From the NCBI GenBank assembly GCA_944363655.1, contig CALVUU010000135.1:1-13222 (forward strand): a stretch of 13,222 nt of DNA, written 5' to 3'. A program made the translations under genes and the position numbers. A model generated the notes under the pieces. That model saw only the letters and a program-made list of their open reading frames with translations, did not search any database and was not told the origin of the DNA. This DNA is from an uncultured Bacilli bacterium (GTDB taxonomy: Bacteria > Bacillota_I > Bacilli_A > RF39 > UBA660). Position 1 is the stretch's first letter. Every line of letters begins with the position of its first letter. This document shows, piece after piece, positions 1 through 6,776 of the stretch.

Positions 1-1061
1 CCTTCTTCTGGAAGTGCATAAGTAGTAGAAGAAGAAACCGCACTCGAGTCATATGCCGCACGACCAAATAAATTAAATTTAACACGAGAAATTGTTGACA
101 TGCCATTTCCCGATTCATGAATTGCCAAAGATGTATTTAAAAGAGCATTCATTCCATACTCTTCTTGGGCATAAAAGAACGAATATCCTAGTCCATACAT
201 ATAACTAAATTTAAATGAATCAAAACGGTTATTAATATATTGATCAAGTTCTGACATACCGTACGTACTACGAGAATGAATTGGTAAATATTGATAATAA
301 TTATAATACGGATTGCCTGCATTAACTGCATTGGTACGCACACCTGCACGATAATCATCTAACATAACTTTTAAATCGGTGTAAAAATAATTTCCATCAT
401 AACTATAGTAATTACCTGGTTCTAACATACTAGGTTTTGGTCCCAAAGTATTTTTCGTATAATTGTTACTACTAGAAACATTGTATGTTAAATAATGATA
501 AATTTCGCTATCTGTAACCTTATAATAATTAGTAGAAACAATCCAATTTAAAGGAATGACTTCATAAGCACGAACTCCACTGTCATACTTATTGACATAA
601 CCATCAAAACCACTAATCATAATATGAGCTTTGCGAGAACCATAATCGATCCCCATAAATGCCGCATCAGAAGATGCATAATCTGGTCCTCCTACTACAT
701 AAGTCCAAGCATACCCAGTAGAAACTGTCTTATATAAATTGATTGTAGACTTACTATTTCCCTTTGAAACATAAGCAATCGCATATTTCGCATCGATAAG
801 TCTTGTCTCATTATTAGCCCGTTCCAAGATAACCAAATCATCATCCGCACTAGAATTCATATAAGATACGGATTCTTCGTAAGTACCAAAACAAGCCATA
901 TTTGTTAAACTACCATCCGGATTGGCAATTGCAACTTCAAAATTAGGACAAACTGCTCGCGATAACATTTCGCTTTCTTGAAGTGCATCGACTAAAGGAG
1001 GCATAAATAAAGCAAAAGTGCACACAATAAAAGTAGAACAAATTCGAAACACTTTATTCAT
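1..1061 (-). CDS. GH73 beta-N-acetylglucosaminidase (autolysin), 3' part cut by the left edge
   Basis: This is a predicted exported peptidoglycan hydrolase that cleaves the glycan backbone (endo-beta-N-acetylglucosaminidase). The 353 visible codons begin with a signal peptide (about residues 1-26, hydrophobic core FIVCTFALF, likely cleavage near VDA). A Tyr/Ser-rich region of about 230 residues follows, typical of long glucosaminidases of Bacilli. The catalytic domain begins near residue 285. AIHESGNG (313-320) carries the probable catalytic Glu315, followed by the family-typical KFNLFGRAAYDSS (328-340). The frame is open to the window edge, so the end of the domain and any wall-binding repeats lie outside. 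The start at 1061 is supported by AAGGA ten bases upstream. Two Cys (38 and 57) sit in the mature part. The gene is divergent from the LCP gene at 1225. The family call is strong; the exact cell-wall role (separation or turnover) is inferred. Confidence 0.88.
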   Translation of the reverse strand, partial: MNKVFRICSTFIVCTFALFMPPLVDALQESEMLSRAVCPNFEVAIANPDGSLTNMACFGTYEESVSYMNSSADDDLVILERANNETRLIDAKYAIAYVSKGNSKSTINLYKTVSTGYAWTYVVGGPDYASSDAAFMGIDYGSRKAHIMISGFDGYVNKYDSGVRAYEVIPLNWIVSTNYYKVTDSEIYHYLTYNVSSSNNYTKNTLGPKPSMLEPGNYYSYDGNYFYTDLKVMLDDYRAGVRTNAVNAGNPYYNYYQYLPIHSRSTYGMSELDQYINNRFDSFKFSYMYGLGYSFFYAQEEYGMNALLNTSLAIHESGNGMSTISRVKFNLFGRAAYDSSAVSSSTTYALPEE

Positions 1062-1089
1062 GATTACCACATCCTTCGATAATATACCA

Positions 1090-1116
1090 AGTATATTATA
1101 TCAATTTTATGTGCAA
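1090..1116 (-). promoter_or_regulatory. Possible promoter of the glucosaminidase gene
   Basis: On the minus strand a TATAAT (1095-1100) and an overlapping TATACT (1090-1095) lie 30-40 bases upstream of the start codon. A TTGCAC (1111-1116) lies 15 bases before TATACT and 10 before TATAAT, both shorter than the ideal 17. The position is right for this gene but the spacing makes the call weak. Confidence 0.3.
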
Positions 1117-1164
1117 TATACTAGACAGAATAATAAATTACCAAATATTGACGTAAAGCGACCT

Positions 1165-1175
1165 AGGAGCCTCCT
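1165..1175. promoter_or_regulatory. Perfect 11-base palindrome at the LCP promoter
   Basis: AGGAG-C-CTCCT is an exact inverted repeat. Its last base is the first base of the TTGTCT -35 element, so it lies just upstream of the predicted promoter and outside the transcript. It could be a small operator half-site pair, or chance in a GC-richer patch of the intergenic region. Confidence 0.25.
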
Positions 1176-1203
1176 TGTCTACTCTACTATTTTTTTGTAT
1201 AAT
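1175..1203 (+). promoter_or_regulatory. Sigma-A-type promoter of the PASTA-LCP gene
   Basis: TTGTCT (1175-1180) is separated by exactly 17 bases from a perfect TATAAT (1198-1203). Transcription should start near 1209-1211, which places the ribosome site almost at the 5' end of the message and leaves a leader of only about 15 bases. This supports translation from 1225 and argues against the longer reading frame that opens at 1018. Confidence 0.65.
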
Positions 1204-1209
1204 ATATGG

Positions 1210-1216
1210 AAAGGAG
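1210..1216 (+). promoter_or_regulatory. Ribosome binding site that fixes the LCP start at 1225
   Basis: AAAGGAG lies eight bases before the ATG at 1225. The 69 codons available upstream in the same frame run through the promoter and into the divergent glucosaminidase gene, so they are not used. Confidence 0.8.
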
Positions 1217-1224
1217 AAAAGGGC

Positions 1225-3228
1225 ATGAAGGAAAAAACAAAGAAAAACTCAATTGGAAAAATCTTTTATATTATAGTATCTCTACTTGCCATTGCAACTA
1301 GTGGATATGCAATCTATCATATTTTATTATTAAATACAATCGAAAATCTAATTCGATATATCATAATTGGAATAATCGGAATAATCGATTTCATAATTTT
1401 AATTCGTATGATTGTGGCAATAAAAAGTAAAAAACAAAAGAAACGTAGAATTTCCACCATACTGATGATTTTGTACAGTATTTTAATGATTGCCATTGCA
1501 CTTATCATTGGTTATCTTTATGGAAAACTAGAAGATATGAATAAAAACATCGTAACGTATACAACTAGTCTCGTTGCAATGAAATCGAGTGGAATTAATT
1601 CTATTGGCGAAATTAAAGATATGGATTTAGGAATTATTGGAGACACAGAAGCAACAGATTACATCATTGCCCAATCCATCATCTACCCTAATAAATTAAA
1701 TGAAAAAAATAATATCATCGAATACGACCAAGTATCAGAATTAGTTCAAGCACTTTATGACGAAGAAGTCGATGCCATTTTTATAAATTCCAATTATGTT
1801 ACTCAGTTTGCAAGTACCCCTGGGTTTGAAACAATTGCGGATGATACAAAAGTGATAACAAGCGCTTCTGAAGAAATGGAAAACAAAGATTCTTTATCGA
1901 CAGAAACGAGCACTGCTCAAGCAATTACAGAACCAATTACAGTATTATTAATGGGCGTAGATTCTGATTCAGATACGTTAAAAGCAAGTACATCATTTAA
2001 TGGCGATTCCCTAATTCTTGCAACTTTTAACCCTGATACATTATCCGTTACAATGCTAAGTATTCAAAGAGATAGTTATGTACCAATTGCTTGCTTTGCA
2101 AATCAAAAAGAAAACAAAATTACACATGCCGCATGGCAAGGTGCAAGTTGTATGATTGATACAATTGAAAACTTAACTGGAATTCCAATTAACTACTATA
2201 TTAAAATCGACTTTAAAGGTGTCGTTGACCTAGTTGATGCAGTTGGCGGTGTAGACATCGATGTCGAATATCCAATTTGTGAACAAAATAGCAAACGCCA
2301 ATTTGGAAATCATACTGTATATATTGAAGAAGGATTTCAAACTCTAACAGGTGAACAAGCACTAGCATATGCAAGAAATCGACACACATGGCCACAATAT
2401 TGTCCAGCCAAATATAATACTCACTACAGAAGTGACGCAACCCGTGCAATCCATCAACAAGAAGTAATTAAAGGCGTTCTAGCAAAATTAAAAAACATTA
2501 AAAGTGTGGCTGCTTTCCAAGATATTTTAAACAGCATCAGTAACAACATCGAAACGAACTTTTCACCATCTCAAATTTTATCATTCTATAACATTGCCAA
2601 AGACATCATTAGTCAAAATACCGATAACGGTGGTAATATTTTATCCATCCAATCGTTAGAATTAAAAACAACCAATCAATGGATTTATGATGAAAGTATG
2701 GGCATGGTTCTATCAGATGAAATCGTAAATCAAGACAGTTTAAAAAAAGTAATTCAAGTCATGAAAGTAAATCTAGGTTTAGAAGAACCAGAATTAATCA
2801 AAACGTTTACATATTCAGCAAACGAACCATATGAACAAAAGAATGCTGGCTCTACTGATGTCGCAACAAAATTATACGATTTATTACCAGATTTAACTAG
2901 TAAAACCCGTTCTTCTGCAACAAGTTGGGCAAATTCACATAACATCGAAATCAATTGGAAAGTAGTATCTTCTGGCGGTGCTGACGGAGAAATCATTGCC
3001 CAGAACTATCCGGAAGCAAAACGATTAGACTTAATTCCAAATCGAACGATTACATTAACAATCGTAGAAAAATCATCTTCTACCGAAGAAGATGAAACAG
3101 AAGAAAGCGATGAAACGCAAGATGAGGAAAAAGAGGAAGACGATAACAAAAAACCATCTACGCCTACTCCAAGTCCTAGTCCAAAGCCTACCAAAGAACC
3201 AGAAAAAGAAGAAGATACGGAAGAATAA
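1225..3228 (+). CDS. LCP-family wall-polymer ligase with solute-binding-like and PASTA-like domains
   Basis: LytR-CpsA-Psr proteins transfer lipid-linked teichoic acids or capsule to peptidoglycan outside the membrane. This 667-residue protein is long for the family (commonly 300-500). It has three membrane helices (about 12-35, 43-66, 77-100). A region of about 105 residues (111-215) resembles part of a type-2 periplasmic solute-binding fold. The LCP domain spans about 237-435. Its landmarks are GVDSDSD with Asp246, the IQRDSYV motif with Arg282, and ARNRH with Arg384 and Arg386, all positions that bind the polyprenyl pyrophosphate in the family. A PASTA-like unit (about 555-616, starting LPDLTSKT) and an acidic then Pro/Ser-rich tail follow. 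Four Cys (290, 309, 352, 393) lie in the exported LCP domain. The gene is monocistronic, with its own promoter and terminator. Family certain; substrate unknown. Confidence 0.9.
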   Translation: MKEKTKKNSIGKIFYIIVSLLAIATSGYAIYHILLLNTIENLIRYIIIGIIGIIDFIILIRMIVAIKSKKQKKRRISTILMILYSILMIAIALIIGYLYGKLEDMNKNIVTYTTSLVAMKSSGINSIGEIKDMDLGIIGDTEATDYIIAQSIIYPNKLNEKNNIIEYDQVSELVQALYDEEVDAIFINSNYVTQFASTPGFETIADDTKVITSASEEMENKDSLSTETSTAQAITEPITVLLMGVDSDSDTLKASTSFNGDSLILATFNPDTLSVTMLSIQRDSYVPIACFANQKENKITHAAWQGASCMIDTIENLTGIPINYYIKIDFKGVVDLVDAVGGVDIDVEYPICEQNSKRQFGNHTVYIEEGFQTLTGEQALAYARNRHTWPQYCPAKYNTHYRSDATRAIHQQEVIKGVLAKLKNIKSVAAFQDILNSISNNIETNFSPSQILSFYNIAKDIISQNTDNGGNILSIQSLELKTTNQWIYDESMGMVLSDEIVNQDSLKKVIQVMKVNLGLEEPELIKTFTYSANEPYEQKNAGSTDVATKLYDLLPDLTSKTRSSATSWANSHNIEINWKVVSSGGADGEIIAQNYPEAKRLDLIPNRTITLTIVEKSSSTEEDETEESDETQDEEKEEDDNKKPSTPTPSPSPKPTKEPEKEEDTEE

Positions 3229-3231
3229 TAA

Positions 3232-3264
3232 AAGTCCTATGAGTTTTCATAGGACTTATTTTTT
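3232..3264. terminator. Bidirectional rho-independent terminator between the LCP and VanZ-like genes
   Basis: AAGTCCTATGA (3232-3242) pairs perfectly over 11 bases with TCATAGGACTT (3247-3257) around a GTTT loop. It is followed by a T tract on the plus strand (ATTTTTTG) and by TTTTATTATT on the minus strand. It ends both convergent genes. The stop codon of the VanZ-like gene lies inside the stem. Confidence 0.9.
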
Positions 3265-3686
3265 GTTTTAAAAGAAAGCAACGCAAGAGCACAACAACTG
3301 CCCAAAGAATCGATCATCACATCGAATATTTTAGGAGATCTACCACCGATAAACAATTGATGAAATTCATCTGATATGGCATAAATAACACAGAATAATA
3401 TCATCCAAATAAATTCTTTTTTAGAAACAAAGCGATATTGATTCATAAGATGATATACAAGTATTCCAAGAATAAAATATTCTGTAAAATGAGCGAATTT
3501 CCGTATAATATAAGAAAAGAAAGCATAGTCAAACAGATTTGGTAAAAAAGACAGCACCGTATTTAAAACACCATCAGATATTTGTGTACTTACATCTCCA
3601 CTTTGATGGGAAAAATAAAATATAACAGCCATCCATACAAAAAGTGCCAGCCAAGCCAGCAACTTTTTCATCCATTTACGATTCAT
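3237..3686 (-). CDS. VanZ-like integral membrane protein
   Basis: A 149-residue membrane protein of the VanZ family. It shows the family's conserved blocks: FSHQSGD (25-31), RKFAHFTEYFILG (62-74) and DEFHQLFIGGR (106-116) followed by DVMIDSLGS. About four hydrophobic helices are visible. VanZ itself gives low-level teicoplanin resistance by an unresolved mechanism; most chromosomal homologues have no known function. The chosen ATG overlaps the end of the upstream LCP gene by 11 bases and has GGAA eight bases or so upstream. In-frame alternatives are the ATG at 3707 (no ribosome site) and the one at 3671. The overlap suggests translational coupling, so its job is probably linked to wall-polymer assembly. 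The last codons are encoded within the terminator stem. Confidence 0.85.
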   Translation of the reverse strand: MNRKWMKKLLAWLALFVWMAVIFYFSHQSGDVSTQISDGVLNTVLSFLPNLFDYAFFSYIIRKFAHFTEYFILGILVYHLMNQYRFVSKKEFIWMILFCVIYAISDEFHQLFIGGRSPKIFDVMIDSLGSCCALALLSFKTKNKSYENS

Positions 3687-5148
3687 CTGGAGTTTCCAAT
3701 ATTTCATTTAAACGATTAATTGCCACTTCGATGCTTTCTTGATCCGGATTCATAACATATAAATTTTGATTTGGATAACTATGCGTTGGTAACATTGCTC
3801 CCGTACCATCGACATTAATGCTACTAATATTCCAAGATCTCATATCATTCAATTGCATTTTAACAAGACTTGTAATATCATCCATTGTCAAATTTGTTTC
3901 AAAAGTACCATCCAAAGCACTTAAAATATCAGTATACTTATTAATCATTGTCGTAGAACTTGTAATTTTATTAATAATTAAAGAAATTACTTGTTCTTGA
4001 TTCTCACCACGATGACGATCGCCAGTATCATAAGCGTGACGCTCTCTAGCAAATGCAAGAGCACATCTACCATCTACAAAATTATCACCCGGATGGAATG
4101 TACATCCATTATCCGTCCAACAACTGAATGAATAGTCAACATCAGAATAAATATTGATTCCACCAATGGCATCAACCAAATTAACAACAGAGTTGAAGTT
4201 AACACGCAGATAATAAGGAATTTCAATTTCTAAAAAGTCCTCAATAGTACTCATACTAAGATTTACGCCACCAATGGCACCAGCATGAGTTAACTTATCT
4301 TTTAATCCCGTTGTACCATGAATTTGAACATAGTAGTCTCTCGGAATATGAATCATTAGAATGTTCCGTGTATTTGGATTAATTGCTAAAATAATATTAA
4401 CATCACTTAAACTTCTAGAAGGAAGAGCATTACTTCGAGTATCAATACCGCTTAAATAAACTACAAAAGGTTCTTTTGCAACCTGAATCCCCGTATCATC
4501 AACTACTACTTCTGTCGTAATACTGATTGTATCTAATACTCTTACTTTAGAACTATATTCTTCATCCATATTAGTCATAGCATCATAATTACCAGAATTT
4601 ACTAATACAATTAATTCTTTATCGGAAGTAAGATTCGTTAGCGATTCAACAACATCCGTAGTAAATTCCGTTTGCACCTCTACTTTATCTAACAGCGCTT
4701 GAGTTACAGCTGACATATCATCCAAATCTTTTACAACACTTACAGTGCTACCATGAATATCTCCAATAGAATGATAACTAGAATCTTTATTTACAACAAG
4801 ATTGTAAATATTTGTTTCGTACTTTGCACCGAGATTAGCTCGTAAAAAAGATAACGTATCAGAAATCTTAACACAAGCATAAATTTGTACAATTGCACAT
4901 ATTACTGCAAACAGGTCTACAAGAATCAATAACCAAACTCGTGTCTTTCTATTTAAAACAAAGAACCCGTGAATGAAACCAAAAAATATAAAGAAAATTA
5001 CAATTAAAGTAAAATACTTCATCGGAATTACATTAGCAGAGCCAATAAAGTAAAATAATGTTAAAATACACAAAATTGATAGAATCCACAATCCAATACT
5101 TATATACCGCACGACTTGATTTTTTTTCTTTTTTCTACTTTTGGACAT
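3676..5148 (-). CDS. Second LCP-family wall-polymer ligase
   Basis: A 490-residue LytR-CpsA-Psr protein, expected to attach lipid-linked polysaccharide or teichoic acid to peptidoglycan. The short basic N-terminus (SKSRKKKKN) is followed by three membrane helices (about 14-36, 43-65, 71-93). A region of about 110 residues (97-207) corresponds to the solute-binding-like segment of the other LCP protein in this window. The LCP domain follows from about 227. Its landmarks are LSGIDTRSN, IPRDYYV with Arg270, LVDAIGGINI, ARERH with Arg368 and Arg370, and the NQEQVI helix. It lacks the PASTA-like unit and acidic tail of its paralogue. Cys343, Cys349 and Cys362 lie in the exported domain. The start has AGGTG five bases upstream. 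It lies 129 bases downstream of the flippase gene, and the VanZ-like gene overlaps its end. Confidence 0.92.
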   Translation of the reverse strand: MSKSRKKKKNQVVRYISIGLWILSILCILTLFYFIGSANVIPMKYFTLIVIFFIFFGFIHGFFVLNRKTRVWLLILVDLFAVICAIVQIYACVKISDTLSFLRANLGAKYETNIYNLVVNKDSSYHSIGDIHGSTVSVVKDLDDMSAVTQALLDKVEVQTEFTTDVVESLTNLTSDKELIVLVNSGNYDAMTNMDEEYSSKVRVLDTISITTEVVVDDTGIQVAKEPFVVYLSGIDTRSNALPSRSLSDVNIILAINPNTRNILMIHIPRDYYVQIHGTTGLKDKLTHAGAIGGVNLSMSTIEDFLEIEIPYYLRVNFNSVVNLVDAIGGINIYSDVDYSFSCWTDNGCTFHPGDNFVDGRCALAFARERHAYDTGDRHRGENQEQVISLIINKITSSTTMINKYTDILSALDGTFETNLTMDDITSLVKMQLNDMRSWNISSINVDGTGAMLPTHSYPNQNLYVMNPDQESIEVAINRLNEILETPDES

Positions 5149-5168
5149 AATAGCACCTACTTTCTTTT

Positions 5169-5174
5169 ATTATA
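5169..5174 (-). promoter_or_regulatory. Likely -10 element of the second LCP gene
   Basis: A perfect TATAAT on the minus strand, preceded by GTTG, lies about 20 bases before the start codon. No convincing -35 box is seen at 16-18 bases. The 129-base gap to the flippase gene holds no clear terminator hairpin, so readthrough from the polysaccharide operon is also possible. Confidence 0.4.
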
Positions 5175-5277
5175 CAACAGATCAATAACTTATTTATACA
5201 TTTTTAATTCATCTAGCGGAATTCTTCCCATGCTGATAGTTAGGGATATTCAAAATCAAGCATCAATAATTTTAATA

Positions 5278-6729
5278 CTATGATAATAGTTTTGCCAAAT
5301 ATAACAATTTTGATTTTATATAATTAAGATAAAAAGGACTTTTAAATATACAATGAATACCAAAATATGCTACAACAGATAATAAAATAGATAAAAAAGT
5401 CCGCAAATACAAGTTTTGAATAAGTATATGAATAATAATGCATATGAATACAATTATAAAACAACCAAACACTGATGCCTTTAAATTTTTAACATCTAAT
5501 AAAAACTGCACTTTTTTTCGGGAAAAATGAAAACATATAGAAAACATAATCATTTCTGATAAAAAAGTGGTAATTGCAGCAGCCACAATACTATATTTTG
5601 GTAATAATATAATATTAAATATAATATTAAATAAAGAGGAAATAACAGATGCAATTAAAACTACTTTTTCTTGCCTAAAACTAATCAAAATAGCATTAGC
5701 AAACAAATAAGACAAACTTGCAAAAATTAATGAAAAAGACAATATTGTTAACGGCACAGTTGCTTGAATATAATCAATACCAGCAATTATTAATATAATA
5801 TCTTTGCTTAACAAACATAGCCCTAAAGACATTGGAATTGTTAACACAAACACGATATTGAAAACATTATAAAGTAACGGCTGATACTTAGTAACTTTTC
5901 TTTTTCCAATTAAATACGCCAATCGAGGAATTGAAACAGCGATGATTGCATTAATTAATTGCTTAGTAATATTAAAAATTTTAGCAGATGCACTATACAA
6001 TCCTACTTCTCTATCACTATTTAGTAATCCCAACAAGGTAATATCTGAATTAAGGTAAATTTGTTGGGACAACGTACTAAAAAATAGTATTAAAATTGGT
6101 GCTAAATGTTTCTTTAACGCTTTAGAAAACACAAAATGAATATTTAAAGTTTTTTTCATTTTTAAAAAATTAAGTATATTAGCACCACCAGTAGATAAAA
6201 CAGTAATTGCAGTGTATATCAACAAATCATTTGGAGAATGAACAAATAAAAACAACAAAATGATGGAAATAATTTGAAAAAGAAAAGTTCGGATAGTAAT
6301 ATATTTAAACTCTTCATAAGTGATTAAAAGCCATTCGACTCCCAACGTATTTGTAATAACATTTATACTCAAAATTGAAATAATTAATTTATAATCATGA
6401 AACTTTGCCACGAAAAAAAGGGACAAAAAAAGCAAAAGCAAAGAAAAACAGCATGAAATTAAATTAATGGAAAAAATTTCACTAACAAACTGCGTCATTT
6501 TTTTCTTATCATTTTTATATTTACTTCCTTCTCGAATCGCGTAAGACGACACGCCCAGTGCCGCTAATAAAACAAAATAACTTACAACAGAATTACTGAA
6601 TTGAAATTTTCCATAACATTCAGCACCTAGAGTTCTAAATATAAGTGGATAAGTTATTAAAGGGAAAAGAAGATTTAAGAAAACTTTTATTCCATTTAAT
6701 AAAGCATTAATTGATAACGATTTCTTCAT
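5278..6729 (-). CDS. Wzx-like polysaccharide flippase
   Basis: A 483-residue protein made almost wholly of hydrophobic helices (roughly 12-14). It matches the polysaccharide biosynthesis exporter family of the MOP superfamily, which flips undecaprenyl-linked repeat units across the membrane. The N-terminal signature is typical: FPLITYPLIFRTLGAECYG (22-40), then ALGVSSYAIREGS. The start at 6729 is fixed by AAAGGAGG eight bases upstream; nine further codons upstream would run through that site. It is the last gene of the operon, 47 bases after the polymerase fusion. Base composition is very AT-rich, like its neighbour upstream. Substrate specificity cannot be read from the sequence. Confidence 0.9.
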   Translation of the reverse strand: MKKSLSINALLNGIKVFLNLLFPLITYPLIFRTLGAECYGKFQFSNSVVSYFVLLAALGVSSYAIREGSKYKNDKKKMTQFVSEIFSINLISCCFSLLLLFLSLFFVAKFHDYKLIISILSINVITNTLGVEWLLITYEEFKYITIRTFLFQIISIILLFLFVHSPNDLLIYTAITVLSTGGANILNFLKMKKTLNIHFVFSKALKKHLAPILILFFSTLSQQIYLNSDITLLGLLNSDREVGLYSASAKIFNITKQLINAIIAVSIPRLAYLIGKRKVTKYQPLLYNVFNIVFVLTIPMSLGLCLLSKDIILIIAGIDYIQATVPLTILSFSLIFASLSYLFANAILISFRQEKVVLIASVISSLFNIIFNIILLPKYSIVAAAITTFLSEMIMFSICFHFSRKKVQFLLDVKNLKASVFGCFIIVFICIIIHILIQNLYLRTFLSILLSVVAYFGIHCIFKSPFYLNYIKSKLLYLAKLLS

Positions 6730-6737
6730 TTCATAAT

Positions 6738-6745
6738 CCTCCTTT
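6738..6745 (-). promoter_or_regulatory. Strong ribosome binding site fixing the flippase start
   Basis: AAAGGAGG on the minus strand, eight bases before ATG 6729. It is the closest match to the anti-Shine-Dalgarno sequence in the operon, and it rules out the longer frame from 6756. Confidence 0.8.
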
Positions 6746-6776
6746 CGAACATACATAAAAGTAAATATTATTGCAA

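Noticed and set aside
1148..1153. TTGACG as the -35 box of the LCP promoter
   Set aside because: It is 44 bases from the TATAAT at 1198, and no good -10 lies 17 bases downstream of it; TTGTCT at 1175 has ideal spacing.
1018..1224. A 69-codon N-terminal extension of the PASTA-LCP protein
   Set aside because: It runs through the predicted promoter and overlaps the start of the divergent glucosaminidase gene; ATG 1225 has a strong ribosome site eight bases upstream.
5149..5277. A possible terminator or small RNA between the flippase and the second LCP gene
   Set aside because: Only a short GAATTC-centred inverted repeat is present, with no stable stem followed by a T tract; nothing beyond a -10 element can be supported.
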